Below are positions 32,052 through 41,695 of a stretch of DNA of 64,000 nt, in pieces. The first letter of the stretch is position 1; the number at the start of each line of letters is the position of its first letter. The translations under genes and the position numbers were made by a program. The stretch comes from Extensimonas perlucida (GTDB lineage: Bacteria > Pseudomonadota > Gammaproteobacteria > Burkholderiales > Burkholderiaceae_C). The stretch covers positions 248,001 through 312,000 of the forward strand of contig NZ_VMYE01000001.1 of the NCBI RefSeq assembly GCF_007655255.1. Reading direction: 5' to 3'. Under the pieces are notes generated by a model. The model saw nothing but the letters and a program-made list of their open reading frames with translations, had not been told where the DNA came from and did no database searches.

Positions 32052-32651
32052 ATGCCTATCCCCCTTGCCGCAGAACGCCCATTGGTCCTGGGCTCCACCT
32101 CGCGCTACCGGCGCGAATTGCTTGCGCGCCTGCGCGTGCCGTTCACCGTGTCCGCCCCCGAAGTCGATGAAACCCCGCTGCCCGCCGAGTCGCCGCGCGA
32201 CCTGGCGCTGCGTTTGGCGCATGCCAAGGCGCAGGCCGTGGCCGCGCAGCACCCGCAGGCGCTGGTCATAGGCTCGGACCAGGTTGCCGACCTCAATGGC
32301 CAGCCGCTGGGCAAGCCCGGCACGCACGAGCGCGCCACCCTGCAGCTGCGCCAGATGCGTGGGCACACGGTGCTGTTCCAGACAGCCGTCGCCGTGGTTT
32401 GCGCCGCGTCGGGCTTTGCGCAGACCGAGCTCGCGACCGTGGAAGTGCGCTTTCGCACGCTCTCGGACGATGAAATCGAGCGCTACCTGCGCACAGAGCA
32501 GCCCTACGACTGCGCGGGCAGCGCCAAGAGCGAGGGCCTTGGCATCGCGCTGCTCGACGCCATCGTGAGCGATGACCCCACGGCGCTCGTGGGCCTGCCG
32601 CTGATCCACACCTGCCGCCTGCTGCGCGCGGCTGGGTTGACGCTGCCATGA
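32052..32651 (+). CDS. maf: Maf/YceF nucleotide pyrophosphatase
   Basis: The 199-residue protein shows the Maf motifs LVLGSTSRYRRELLARL, APEVDETPL, LVIGSDQVADLNGQ and the C-terminal DCAGSAKSEGLGIALLD, which is closest to the YceF branch that hydrolyses 7-methyl-GTP. It may act in nucleotide-pool cleaning. The stop overlaps the next gene's start. Confidence 0.92.
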   Translation: MPIPLAAERPLVLGSTSRYRRELLARLRVPFTVSAPEVDETPLPAESPRDLALRLAHAKAQAVAAQHPQALVIGSDQVADLNGQPLGKPGTHERATLQLRQMRGHTVLFQTAVAVVCAASGFAQTELATVEVRFRTLSDDEIERYLRTEQPYDCAGSAKSEGLGIALLDAIVSDDPTALVGLPLIHTCRLLRAAGLTLP

Positions 32652-33475
32652 GCACTCCCAGCAGCCACGCGCCCAACGCCGGCACCTTTGCCGAAGCTGC
32701 GCGAACGGCGCCGGGCACGCTGTACCTGGTGCCCGCGCCGCTCGACTTCGGCTGCGCGAGCCAGGTGCCGCTCGACAGCGTGCTGTCCGCAGGCACGCTG
32801 CAGGTGGCCGCGCACCTCACGCACTGGGTGTGCGAAAACGCCAAAAGCACGCGCGCCTACCTTGCGCGCGTCGCTGCGCTCTACCCCTTGGCAGCGCCGC
32901 TGCAGCAGCAGCACCTCACCGAGCTGCCGCGCGCCGTACACAAAAAGGGCGACCACGGTGCGCAGGGCATGGCCGCCTTCGATGCGCGCGCGCTGCTCGC
33001 GCCCGCCCTCGCCGGGCACGACCTGGGCCTGGTCAGCGAAGCCGGCATGCCCGCCGTGGCCGACCCCGGCAGCTCGGTGGTGCGCGCCGCGCATGCGCTG
33101 GGCGTGCCGGTGTGCCCCTTGGTCGGCCCCGTCTCGCTCCTGCTTGCGCTCGCGGCCAGCGGCCTGAACGGGCAGAACTTCGCCTTCACGGGCTACCTGC
33201 CGCAGGATGCGAGCGCACGCGCCCAGCGCATCCGCGCCCTCGAGGCCACCGCCCTGCAAAGCGGGCAGACCCAGCTCTTCATCGAAACGCCCTACCGCAA
33301 CACCGCGCTCTGGCAGGCGCTCTTGCAAACCCTGCAGCCGCGCACGCGGCTGGCGCTCGCAAGCGGCCTGACGCTGCCAAATGCGCGCATCGCCTGCAAA
33401 TCCGTGGCCGACTGGCGCCGCGACCCCAGCCCGCCCGGGCCGCGCACGCCCACGGTTTTTGGCATCGGCGTCTGA
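32648..33475 (+). CDS. SAM-dependent methyltransferase, RsmI-like tetrapyrrole-methylase fold
   Basis: The 275-residue protein carries GTLYLVPAPLDFGC at the N-terminus, HLTHWVCENAKSTRAYL, LGLVSEAGMPAVADPGSSVV and PLVGPVSLLLALAASGLNGQ. These correspond to RsmI motifs (SDAGTP region and GPSA region), but the SDAGTP-like motif reads SEAGMP. RsmI methylates cytidine 1402 of 16S rRNA. This shorter paralog is common in betaproteobacteria next to maf, and its target is not known to me. ATGA overlap with maf suggests one operon. Confidence 0.82.
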   Translation: MSTPSSHAPNAGTFAEAARTAPGTLYLVPAPLDFGCASQVPLDSVLSAGTLQVAAHLTHWVCENAKSTRAYLARVAALYPLAAPLQQQHLTELPRAVHKKGDHGAQGMAAFDARALLAPALAGHDLGLVSEAGMPAVADPGSSVVRAAHALGVPVCPLVGPVSLLLALAASGLNGQNFAFTGYLPQDASARAQRIRALEATALQSGQTQLFIETPYRNTALWQALLQTLQPRTRLALASGLTLPNARIACKSVADWRRDPSPPGPRTPTVFGIGV

Positions 33476-33531
33476 GAAAGCGCGAACGCGCAGCCGCGTG
33501 CAAAATCCCCTCGTCGCACCAAGGAGTCCCC

Positions 33532-34305
33532 ATGCCCGACGTCCTCTTCGAAGCTGCCGCGCCGATCGCCACGATCACGCTCAACCGCCCCGACAAGCGC
33601 AATGCCGTGCACCGGCCCATGGCGCAGGCTTTGCGCGCAGCGTTCGAGCGCTTCGAGGCCGACGATGAATTGCGCGTGGCCGTGCTGCAGGGGGCGGGCG
33701 GGCATTTTTGCGCCGGGGCCGATCTGGCGGCGATGGGCGACGCGCAGCTGCGCAACGAGGTCACGCCCGATGGCAGCGGCAGCGGGCCCATGGGGCCGTC
33801 GCGCATGGCGCTGCGCAAGCCGCTGATCGCGGCGATCAACGGTTACGCGGTGGCCGGCGGTCTCGAACTCGCGCTGCTGGCCGATTTGCGCGTGGCCGAC
33901 GAGGACGCGAAGCTAGGAGCAGCCTGCCGGCGCTGGGGCGTGCCGCTGATCGACGGCGGCACGGTGCGCCTGCCGCGCATCGTGGGCATGGGGCGCGCGC
34001 TGGACCTGATCCTCACGGGGCGCGGGGTCTCGGCGCAGGAGGCGCTCGCGATGGGGTTGGTCAACCGCGTCACACCCGTCGGCGGCGCGCTGGCCGCGGC
34101 GCAGGAACTCGCACGGCAGATTGCTGCGTTCCCGCAGCAATGCATGCTGATCGACCGCGCCTCGGCGTATGCGCAATGGAGCCTGCCGCTCGAGGAGGCG
34201 CTGCGCGCCGAGGGCGTGCGCGGTGCGCCCGTGGTTTTGGCCGAGGGCGTAGCCGGCGCCGCGCGTTTTGCCGCGGGCGCTGGGCGCCACGGCAAACCGG
34301 AGTGA
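33532..34305 (+). CDS. Enoyl-CoA hydratase/isomerase family protein
   Basis: The 257-residue crotonase-fold protein has the oxyanion-hole motifs GGHFCAGADLAAMG (about residues 57-70) and AAINGYAVAGGLELALLADL (about 102-121). The usual catalytic Glu positions read WGVPLIDGGTVRLPRIVG, with Asp instead of the expected Glu after the glycine turn, so hydratase activity may be altered. Start ATG follows AAGGAG. The substrate is unknown. Confidence 0.85.
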   Translation: MPDVLFEAAAPIATITLNRPDKRNAVHRPMAQALRAAFERFEADDELRVAVLQGAGGHFCAGADLAAMGDAQLRNEVTPDGSGSGPMGPSRMALRKPLIAAINGYAVAGGLELALLADLRVADEDAKLGAACRRWGVPLIDGGTVRLPRIVGMGRALDLILTGRGVSAQEALAMGLVNRVTPVGGALAAAQELARQIAAFPQQCMLIDRASAYAQWSLPLEEALRAEGVRGAPVVLAEGVAGAARFAAGAGRHGKPE

Positions 34306-34315
34306 CCGCTCTGGC

Positions 34316-35272
34316 CTATCGGCCCGGCGATGCAGCAGCGTCCTCGAGCGCGTCGATGAAACGCCGCGCCACGTCGTAGCCGGTCTGGGCGTGGATTTCC
34401 TGGAAGCAGGTCGGGCTGGTGACGTTGATTTCGGTGACGCACGCACCTATCACGTCCACGCCCGCGAGCAGCAGACCGCGCGCATGGAGGATGGGGGCGA
34501 GCGCTCGCGCGATGCGCCAATCTTGCTCGGACAGCGGCTGGGCCACGCCCTTGCCGCCCGCGGCGAGGTTGCCGCGCACCTCGCTGCCCTGCGGGATGCG
34601 CGCCAGGCAATAGGGCACGGGCTCGCCGCCGATGAGCAGCACGCGCTTGTCGCCCTGCACGATCTCGGGCAGGAATTTTTGCACCATCACGGTCTGCGCG
34701 CCGTGGCGGTTCAGCGTCTCGGTGATGCTGCCCAGGTTCAGGCCGTCGGGCCCGACGCGGAAAATGCCCATGCCGCCCATGCCGTCGAGCGGCTTGAGGA
34801 TGATGTCCTGGTGCTCGGCGTGGAAGGCGCGGATCTCCTGCGCGTCGCGCGTGACCAGCGTGGGCGCGCTGAACTGCGCGAATTCCATGATCGCGAGCTT
34901 TTCGGGGTGGTCGCGCAGCGCGCGGGGCTTGTTGAAGACGCGCGCCCCTTCGCGCTCGGCCTGCTCGAGCAGGTGCGTAGCGTAGAAGTATTCACTGTCG
35001 AAGGGCGGGTCTTTGCGCATGAGCACGGCGTCGAAGTCGGCCAGCGCTGCCGGACGGGGCGGCTGCGCCGTGAACCAGTCATCGGCACGGCCCGTGAGCG
35101 TCAGCTCGCGCACCTGCGCGTGCACGCGAGCGCCGCTGCGCCATGAAAGCTGGCTGGGCTCGCACACGGCCAGCGTGTGGCTGCGGCGCTGCGCCTCGCG
35201 CATCATCGCGAACGTGGTGTCTTTGGCGATCTTGAAGGTTTCGAGCGGGTCGGCAATGAACAGCAGGTGCAT
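34316..35272 (-). CDS. gshB: Glutathione synthetase
   Basis: The 318-residue ATP-grasp ligase adds glycine to gamma-glutamylcysteine. Motifs are MHLLFIADPLETFKIAKDTT at the N-terminus, VLMRKDPPFDSEYFYAT, IILKPLDGMGGMGIFRV, GDKRVLLIGGEPVPYCLARI and the C-terminal GVDVIGACVTEINVTSPTC. It lies three genes from gshA with benE and kup between them. Confidence 0.96.
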   Translation of the reverse strand: MHLLFIADPLETFKIAKDTTFAMMREAQRRSHTLAVCEPSQLSWRSGARVHAQVRELTLTGRADDWFTAQPPRPAALADFDAVLMRKDPPFDSEYFYATHLLEQAEREGARVFNKPRALRDHPEKLAIMEFAQFSAPTLVTRDAQEIRAFHAEHQDIILKPLDGMGGMGIFRVGPDGLNLGSITETLNRHGAQTVMVQKFLPEIVQGDKRVLLIGGEPVPYCLARIPQGSEVRGNLAAGGKGVAQPLSEQDWRIARALAPILHARGLLLAGVDVIGACVTEINVTSPTCFQEIHAQTGYDVARRFIDALEDAAASPGR

Positions 35273-35303
35273 GGTGAGAGAGGAAAAATGAATGAAACGA
35301 AGG

Positions 35304-36491
35304 TCAGCCGCGCGCCGCATGGCCGCTTCGGAAGCCCTGCACAAGCAGCGCCAGGCTGCCCGCAGCCACGCCCCAGAAGGCCGAGCCCACGCCGGCCAGG
35401 GCCACGCCGCTCAAGGTGACGAGGAAGGTGATGAGCGCGGCCTCGCGGTGCGCCTCTTCGCGCAGCGCCACGGCCAGGCCGTTGCCAATGGTGCCCAGCA
35501 GCGCCAGGCCCGCAATCGCCGCGACCAGCTCTTTCGGGAAGGCCATGAGCAGACTCGTGATGATCGCGCCAAACAGGCCCACGACGACGTAAAACACGCC
35601 GCACGCGACGGCGGCGGTGTAGCGTTTGGCGTGGTCTGGGTGCGCCTCGGGGCCCATGCAGATGGCGGCGGTGATGGCGCTCAGGTTGAGCGCGTGCGCG
35701 CCGAACGGTGCGAGCACCACGGTGGCCAGGCCCGTGAGCGTGATGAGGCGCGAGACCTGGATTTTGTAGCCCGTCGCGCGGATCACGGCCACGCCGGGCA
35801 GGTTTTGCGAAGCCATGGTGACGATGAACAGCGGCACCGCGAGGCTGATGGTGGCCGAGAGGCTGAACACGGGTGCGGTGAACACCGGGCGCGCGAGCTC
35901 CAGATGCACGCTGGCCCAGGCCAGCTCGCCGCGCAGCAGCACCCAGGCCACGCCCACGGCCAGCGTCACGACCACCGCGTAGCGCGGCACGAAGCGGCGC
36001 GCGAGCAGGTAGCCGCCGAGCATCAGCAGCACCAGCGGCAGCGCCGTCTGCGCCGCAGTAAAGGCCTGCAGCCCGAAGCGCGCGAGCACGCCCGCGAGCA
36101 GCGCCGAGGCGATCTCCATGGGAATGCGGTTCATCGCGCGCTCGAACCAGCCGGTCGCGCCCGCGAGCGTCATGAGCACCGCGCAGACCAGAAACGCGCC
36201 CACGGCCTGCGCCATGTCGAAGCCGCCTTCGAGCCCGGCCGTAGCGATCACCGCGAGCCCCGGCGTGGACCAGGCCACCATCACCGGCATGCGCACGAGC
36301 AGCGAGGGCACCAGCGTGCACAGCCCCGCGCCCAGCCCGAGCGCCCAAACCCACGAGGTGATTTGCGCCGGCGTGGCGTGCAGCGCCTGCGCGGCCTGGA
36401 AGATGATGGCCACCGAACTCGTGAACCCCACGAGCATGGCCACGAAGCCCGCGGTCACGGCCGAGAGGCTGAGGTCTTTGAAAAACTGCAT
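35304..36491 (-). CDS. benE: BenE family benzoate/H+ symporter-like transporter
   Basis: The 395-residue protein has about twelve membrane segments and the BenE signature features GFTSSVAIIFQAAQALHATP, WSTPGLAVIATAG, IVTMASQNLPGVAVIRATGY and GAHALNLSAITAAICMGPEA. Benzoate transport is shown for a few members only. No benzoate catabolic gene is in the window, so the substrate is inferred. It shares strand with kup and gshB. Confidence 0.88.
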   Translation of the reverse strand: MQFFKDLSLSAVTAGFVAMLVGFTSSVAIIFQAAQALHATPAQITSWVWALGLGAGLCTLVPSLLVRMPVMVAWSTPGLAVIATAGLEGGFDMAQAVGAFLVCAVLMTLAGATGWFERAMNRIPMEIASALLAGVLARFGLQAFTAAQTALPLVLLMLGGYLLARRFVPRYAVVVTLAVGVAWVLLRGELAWASVHLELARPVFTAPVFSLSATISLAVPLFIVTMASQNLPGVAVIRATGYKIQVSRLITLTGLATVVLAPFGAHALNLSAITAAICMGPEAHPDHAKRYTAAVACGVFYVVVGLFGAIITSLLMAFPKELVAAIAGLALLGTIGNGLAVALREEAHREAALITFLVTLSGVALAGVGSAFWGVAAGSLALLVQGFRSGHAARG

Positions 36492-36614
36492 GGCCGCGAT
36501 TCTGGCATCGCCGGCGCGGGCGTGCAGGGCAGGGCAATCAGGGAGCGCCGCCGCGCGTGTCGAACACTCGCCAAGCGTGGGTGGAGCGCCGCCCAAGGCC
36601 CCATTACTACGTTA

Positions 36615-36671
36615 TTTATAGCTGATAGCGCTTGATGGTAGCGCGCAAACGGCCAAAAATGCTCAAAATCA
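36615..36671 (+). repeat. Family C palindromic repeat overlapping the kup stop codon
   Basis: ATAGCTGATAGCGCTTGATG is followed by GTAGCGCGCAAACGGCC and AAAAATGCTCAAAATCAAA. The head, AGCGCTTGATG arm, GGCC and ATGCTCAAAATC tail agree with family C. The kup stop (minus-strand TGA, 36669-36671) falls in the tail. Confidence 0.65.
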
Positions 36672-38540
36672 AATCTCGATTTTGGAGCCGAGTTCGACGA
36701 CGGCGTTGCTGGGCAGGTGGAGGAATTCTGCCGCCGCCGTGGCGCTGTGGTGCATTTGCGCGAACAACTTTTCGCGCCAAGGGGCCATGCCCGAACCCAG
36801 CGTGGGGGTGACGATGTCGCGCGAGAGGAAGTAGCTCGTGCTCATGGGGTTCAGGTCCACGCCGCGGCCCTCGAGCAAACTCAGCGCGCGGGGCAAGTCG
36901 GGGTCGTTCTTGAAACCGTAGTGCACGATGACCTGCCAGCAATCGTGCCCTAGCGGTTCGATCTCCAGGCGTTGGTCCAAACCGATCCAGGGCACCTCGT
37001 GGTTGCACACGGTGACGAACAGGTTCTGCGCATGCAGCACCTTGTTGTGCTTGAGGTTGTGCATCAGCGCCGTCGGCACGATGCCGGGCTGCGCGGTCAA
37101 GAATACCGCGGTGCCGGGCACCCGCGCGGGCGGATTGACAAACACGGAATCGAGGAAGGACTTCAAGTCCACCGAGATTTCGCGCAAGGTCTGGTTGAGC
37201 AATTCTCGTCCGCGCTTCCAGGTGCTCATCAGGGTGAAGACCGCCGCCCCTATCAGCAAGGGGAACCAGCCGCCATCGATCAGCTTGAGCAGGTTGGAGC
37301 TGAAAAAGGCCAGGTCGATCAAAAAGAAAAACCCCGTCGCGCCCACGCACATCCACAGGGGGTAGCCCCAGCCGAAGCGCACGACGAAAAAGGTCAGCAC
37401 GGTGGTGATGAGCATGTCCAGCGTCACCGCAATGCCATAGGCCGCGGCCAGATTGCTGGAGGAGCGAAACAGCACCACCGCCAGCACGATCATGACGAAC
37501 AGGCTCCAGTTCACGAAGGGCAGGTAGATTTGCCCCGTGTCCTTGGTGCTGGTGTGCTGCACTTGCAAGCGCGGCAGGTAGCCCAGCTGGATGATCTGCT
37601 TGGTGACACTGAAGGCACCTGAAATCAGCGCTTGCGAGGCAATCACGGCCGCCATGGTGGCCAGCCCCACGAGCGGCAGCGTGATCCAGTCGGGCGCCAT
37701 GTGGAAAAACGGGTTGGCCACCGCCTCGGGCTCGGTCAGCAGCAAAGCGCCCTGGCCAAAGTAGTTGAGTGTCAGGCAGGGCATGACCAGTCCAAACCAG
37801 GCCACGCGAATGGGCTTGCGCCCAAAATGCCCCATGTCCGCGTACAGCGCCTCGCCCCCGGTCACGCACAGCACCACCGCCCCCAGGATGATGAAGGTCG
37901 TGCCGGGCTGGCGCCCGATGAAGCCCACCGCGTAATGCGGGCTGAGCGCCCACAGAATTTCGGGGTGCCCGGCGATGTGGTAGATGCCCAGCGCCGCAAT
38001 GGCGAGGAACCACACCACCATGACGGGCCCAAAAAAACGCCCAATGCCTGCCGTGCCACGCTTTTGTACCCAAAACAAGGCCAGCAAGATCACCAGCGTC
38101 AGCGGAATCACGGCTTTCTTGAACGTGGGGGACACCACATCCAGCCCTTCCACGGCGGACAGCACGGTGATCGCGGGGGTGATGACGCCATCACCATAAA
38201 ACAGGCAGGTACCAAAAATGCCTATGGGAAGCATCCACTTGCGCAGCGCCGGGGCTTTGTCACGCACCGCCTGCGACGCCAGGGCCAGCATGGCCACCAG
38301 GCCGCCCTCGCCGTGGTTGTCGGCCCGCAGCACCAGCACGACGTATTTGATGGACACGATGACGGTCAGCGTCCAGAACACGATGGACAGAACGCCGTAC
38401 ACATTGGCGTGGGTAAAGGGCACATGGCCGGCGCCGAACACCTCTTTGATGGTGTAGAGCACGCTGGTGCCAATATCGCCATAAACGATGCCGACGGCGC
38501 CGAGCGTGAGCGCGGCAAGGGAGGATTTCGAGCTTTGCAC
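36669..38540 (-). CDS. kup: Low-affinity potassium uptake protein Kup
   Basis: The 623-residue K+ symporter has twelve membrane segments and the Kup signatures [58 protein letters not shown] and [11 protein letters not shown] cytoplasmic C-terminal domain (about 150 residues) ends [13 protein letters not shown] chose the GTG 38540 giving [14 protein letters not shown], in line with family length; upstream ATG codons would add non-homologous residues. The 153-base gap to gshA holds no gene. Confidence 0.94.
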   Translation of the reverse strand: MQSSKSSLAALTLGAVGIVYGDIGTSVLYTIKEVFGAGHVPFTHANVYGVLSIVFWTLTVIVSIKYVVLVLRADNHGEGGLVAMLALASQAVRDKAPALRKWMLPIGIFGTCLFYGDGVITPAITVLSAVEGLDVVSPTFKKAVIPLTLVILLALFWVQKRGTAGIGRFFGPVMVVWFLAIAALGIYHIAGHPEILWALSPHYAVGFIGRQPGTTFIILGAVVLCVTGGEALYADMGHFGRKPIRVAWFGLVMPCLTLNYFGQGALLLTEPEAVANPFFHMAPDWITLPLVGLATMAAVIASQALISGAFSVTKQIIQLGYLPRLQVQHTSTKDTGQIYLPFVNWSLFVMIVLAVVLFRSSSNLAAAYGIAVTLDMLITTVLTFFVVRFGWGYPLWMCVGATGFFFLIDLAFFSSNLLKLIDGGWFPLLIGAAVFTLMSTWKRGRELLNQTLREISVDLKSFLDSVFVNPPARVPGTAVFLTAQPGIVPTALMHNLKHNKVLHAQNLFVTVCNHEVPWIGLDQRLEIEPLGHDCWQVIVHYGFKNDPDLPRALSLLEGRGVDLNPMSTSYFLSRDIVTPTLGSGMAPWREKLFAQMHHSATAAAEFLHLPSNAVVELGSKIEI

Positions 38541-38693
38541 AGATAGACCCCCGCGCCCGCAGGCTCGGCAGGGTTTCGTTACATCGAAGGCGCTGATTGT
38601 GCCCTCAGCCCAGGCATGTGGCATGGTCTGAGCGGCCCTGTTGCGCTGCGGCAACTTTGCCCCGACAGGCCCATGTGTCGGCCTCCCGCACCT

Positions 38694-39989
38694 TCAGTCA
38701 TAGACCTCGGCGTTGGGGTCGGTGGCTTCGAGCTCGTAGCTCGCCGCGAGCATGGCCAGGCGCGCGACCACGCCGTACATGTAAAAGCGGTTGGGCGCGC
38801 TGGTGCCCGGGCGCACGCCGGGCTGGGGCATTTGCGTGCCGTGCGTGAACGCCAGCGGCACGAAGCTCGCGCCCGGCGCGTTGAGGTTTTCGTTCGTGCC
38901 GCGCTCGGGGTGCACGCGGTAAACGCCGCCGATCACGTAGCGGTCCATCGTGTAGACCACGGGCTCGGCCGCGGACTCGTGCACGCGCTCCTGCGTGGGC
39001 ACGCCCTCCTGGATCAGCACGGCCTGCACGGGCATGCCGTCCTTGGTGACGGCCATCTTGCTGCGCGCCTTGCGGTTCAGCGCTTCGAGCTCCTTGGCGT
39101 CGTGCACGGGCATCGCTCCCATGCTGTAGGCGCCCTGATCGGCCTTGAGGATCACGAAAGGCTTTTCGTGGATGCCGTATTCCTTGTATTTGCGCCGCAC
39201 CTTGGTGAGTAGCGCATCGACTTCGGTCTGCAGGCGCTCCATCCCCGCCCCCTGGACAAAGTCCACGTCTTCGCAGGGCGCGGAAATTGGGTGGATCAGC
39301 CAGGGGTCTATGCCCAACATCTTGCCAAAGCGTTTGCCCACTTCCTCGTAGCACCTGAAATGCTTGCTCTTGCACCGCACCGTCGCGCCTGCATGCAGCG
39401 GCGGCAGCAGGTATTGCCCGTACAGGTCTTCGAGGATGCCGGGCGTACCCGTGGCCAGCTCGTTGTTGAGCAAGATGGTGCAGGGGTCGAAGTGCTTGAG
39501 CCCGAGCCGCCCACCCGTGCGCATCACGGGCTCGAGCACCACGGTGTCGCCATTGGGCAGCTCGATGCGCGTGGCCTTTTTGACGCCGGGGTCGATAGAG
39601 CCCACGCGCACGTTCAGCCCCGCGCGCTGGAAGATGCGCTGCAACTGCACCAGGTTGGCAAGGTAAGACAGGTTGCGCGTGTGGTTTTCGGGAATGATGA
39701 GCAGATTGCGCGCCTCGGGGCAGATCTTTTCGATGGCGGCGATCGCTGCCTGCACGGCCAGCGGCAGCATGTCTTCCGAGAGAAAATTCCACCCGCGCGG
39801 AAACAGGTTGGTGTTCACGGGCGCGAGCTTGAAGCCAGCGTTGCGCAAATGGGCCGAGGTGTAAAACGGCGGCGTGTGCTCCATCCACTCGAGGCGAAAC
39901 CAGCGCTCTATGGCCGGCATGGCGTCGAGCATGCGTTGCTCGAGTTCGTTGATCGGCCCCGTGAGGGCCGTGATGAGGTGCGGGACCAT
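38694..39989 (-). CDS. gshA: Glutamate--cysteine ligase (proteobacterial GshA-II type)
   Basis: The 431-residue enzyme makes gamma-glutamylcysteine, the first glutathione step. It resembles the form found in Xanthomonas, Acidithiobacillus and Burkholderiales (TIGR02049), not the E. coli form: LVNTNLFPRGWNFLSED-like VNTNLFPRGWNFLSED, PENHTRNLSYLANL, RTGGRLGLKHFDPCTILLNN, CKSKHFRCYEEV and ADQGAYSMGAMPVHDA. Upstream are repeats A2 and A3. Confidence 0.93.
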   Translation of the reverse strand: MVPHLITALTGPINELEQRMLDAMPAIERWFRLEWMEHTPPFYTSAHLRNAGFKLAPVNTNLFPRGWNFLSEDMLPLAVQAAIAAIEKICPEARNLLIIPENHTRNLSYLANLVQLQRIFQRAGLNVRVGSIDPGVKKATRIELPNGDTVVLEPVMRTGGRLGLKHFDPCTILLNNELATGTPGILEDLYGQYLLPPLHAGATVRCKSKHFRCYEEVGKRFGKMLGIDPWLIHPISAPCEDVDFVQGAGMERLQTEVDALLTKVRRKYKEYGIHEKPFVILKADQGAYSMGAMPVHDAKELEALNRKARSKMAVTKDGMPVQAVLIQEGVPTQERVHESAAEPVVYTMDRYVIGGVYRVHPERGTNENLNAPGASFVPLAFTHGTQMPQPGVRPGTSAPNRFYMYGVVARLAMLAASYELEATDPNAEVYD

Positions 39990-40042
39990 GGATGCTCTTC
40001 GTCAGACGGGACGCCGACGATTGTAGGTGCCGCGCTCGCGCC

Positions 40043-40209
40043 TAGGAGCCTGTCGGACTTTGGAATCGTCGGCTGCGAATGCGCCGCAGCGGCCCACTTT
40101 TCACCGGCTTCTTGCCCCATAGTCCCGCTATGGGGCGGCGAATCCGGCAAAAACTGGCCTCGCCGGGGCACATTCTCGCTATCGACGCCCAAAGTCCGAC
40201 AGGCTCCCA
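40043..40209 (-). mobile_element. Family A 167-nt MITE-like palindrome, copy 2
   Basis: CTA-GGAGCCTGTCGGACTTTGG opens it; the right end has CCCA instead of CCTA, so one TA is mutated. The centre is CCCCATAGTCCCGCTATGGGG. Orientation is opposite to copies 1 and 4. It lies 53 bases before the gshA start and 33 bases from copy 3. Confidence 0.8.
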
Positions 40210-40241
40210 GGTACTTGGTGCGGGTCCACAAGGTGACCAGC

Positions 40242-40427
40242 TAGGAGCCTGTCGGATTGTGATCGTTGGCTGCGAATGCGCCGCAGCGGTCCATTTTTGG
40301 CTTCGCCGATCTTCGAGAACACCGTCTTCTTGCCCCATAGCACTACTATAGGGCGGCGAATCCGGCAAAAACTGGCCTCGCCGGGGCGCATTCTCGCGAT
40401 CGACGCCCAAAGCCCGACCGGCTCCTA
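40242..40427 (-). mobile_element. Family A MITE-like palindrome, copy 3, with 21-nt internal insertion
   Basis: It has CTAG at both borders and the same arms and centre as the other copies, but is 186 nt long. About 21 nt (GGCTTCGCCGATCTTCGAGA region near 40289-40310) are added in one arm and about two bases are lost near the left end. It lies 36 bases before the M20 amidohydrolase start. Confidence 0.8.
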
Positions 40428-40463
40428 GAACTCAACAGACAGCTAACGAATCAGGAGATCGAA

Positions 40464-41684
40464 ATGTCAGCCCCTCGTTTGCGCATCGGCGGACGTGCAT
40501 TTGCGCAGATTGCGCAGTACCACCCCGAATTGACGGCGCTGCGCCGCGACCTGCATGCGCACCCTGAACTGGGGTTTCAGGAGGTCTATACCAGCGCGCG
40601 CGTCAAAGAGGCGCTCAAGCTGTGCGGCGTCGATGAAATCCACGACGGCATAGGCCGCACCGGTGTGGTGGCGGTGGTGCGCGGGCGTGGCCACTCCAGC
40701 GGCAGCATGGTGGGGCTGCGCGCCGACATGGACGCTCTGCCCATGGTCGAGCACAACGAGTTTGGCTGGAAGTCGTGCAAGTCGGGCCTGATGCACGGCT
40801 GCGGCCACGATGGCCACACGGCGATGCTGATAGGCGCAGCACGCTACCTCGCGCAGACGCGCAATTTTGACGGTACTGCGGTGCTGGTGTTTCAGCCTGG
40901 CGAAGAGGGCTACGCCGGTGCGCGCGCGATGATAGAGGATGGCTTGTTCGAGCGCTTTCCGGTGCAGTCTATCTTTGCCATGCACAACTGGCCGGCTTTG
41001 CCGCCAGGTACGGTGGGCCTGAGCCCTGGCCCCATGATGGCCGCGGCAGACCGCATCACCATAGACATCACCGGGCGGGGCGGGCATGGCGCGCACCCCT
41101 ACCAGGCGGTGGACGTGGTGCTGGCGGCGGCGCACATCATCACCGCGGCGCAAAGCATCGTCGCGCGCAACGTGCGGGCCATGGACAGCGCGGTGCTCAG
41201 TCTGTGCGCCATGCAGGCGGGCGATCTGGGGGCCTTCAGCGTGCTGCCTGACAAGGCGCGCCTCGTGGGCACGGTGCGCACCTTCAAGCCCGAGGTGCAG
41301 GAAATGGTGGAAAAGCGCCTCAAGGAAATGTGCAGCGCCGTGGCGCTGGGCTTGGGCGCCACTGCCACGGTGCAGTACGAGCGCATCTATCCAGCCACCA
41401 TCAACACCGAAAGCGAAGCCCTTTTCGCCGCCCAGGTGGCCGAATCGCTCGTGGGGGGCGACCACGTGGTGCGTGATCTCGAGCCCAGCATGGGGGCGGA
41501 GGACTTTGCCTTCATGCTGCAGCTCAAGCCCGGGGCCTATCTGCGCCTGGGGCAAGGAGGTGCCGCCAGTGGCGGCACCTTGCACAGCAGTCGCTACGAC
41601 TTCAACGACGAAATCCTGCCCCTTGGCGCCGCCCTGCACGCCAGCCTGATCGAGCAGGCCATGCCCCTGCCCGCGGCGGAGTGA
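40464..41684 (+). CDS. M20 family amidohydrolase (hippurate hydrolase/carboxypeptidase-like)
   Basis: The 406-residue metallopeptidase-fold enzyme shows LRRDLHAHPELGFQE, GLRADMDALPM, the metal motif MHGCGHDGHTAMLIGAA, QPGEEGYAGARAMI and AMHNWPALPPGTVG. These are the M20D amidohydrolase signatures that cleave N-acyl or hippurate-type amides. The substrate is uncertain. A CAGGAGATCGAA ribosome site precedes the ATG. It converges on the indolepyruvate oxidoreductase gene. Confidence 0.9.
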   Translation: MSAPRLRIGGRAFAQIAQYHPELTALRRDLHAHPELGFQEVYTSARVKEALKLCGVDEIHDGIGRTGVVAVVRGRGHSSGSMVGLRADMDALPMVEHNEFGWKSCKSGLMHGCGHDGHTAMLIGAARYLAQTRNFDGTAVLVFQPGEEGYAGARAMIEDGLFERFPVQSIFAMHNWPALPPGTVGLSPGPMMAAADRITIDITGRGGHGAHPYQAVDVVLAAAHIITAAQSIVARNVRAMDSAVLSLCAMQAGDLGAFSVLPDKARLVGTVRTFKPEVQEMVEKRLKEMCSAVALGLGATATVQYERIYPATINTESEALFAAQVAESLVGGDHVVRDLEPSMGAEDFAFMLQLKPGAYLRLGQGGAASGGTLHSSRYDFNDEILPLGAALHASLIEQAMPLPAAE

Positions 41685-41695
41685 GAGGCGGAGAG

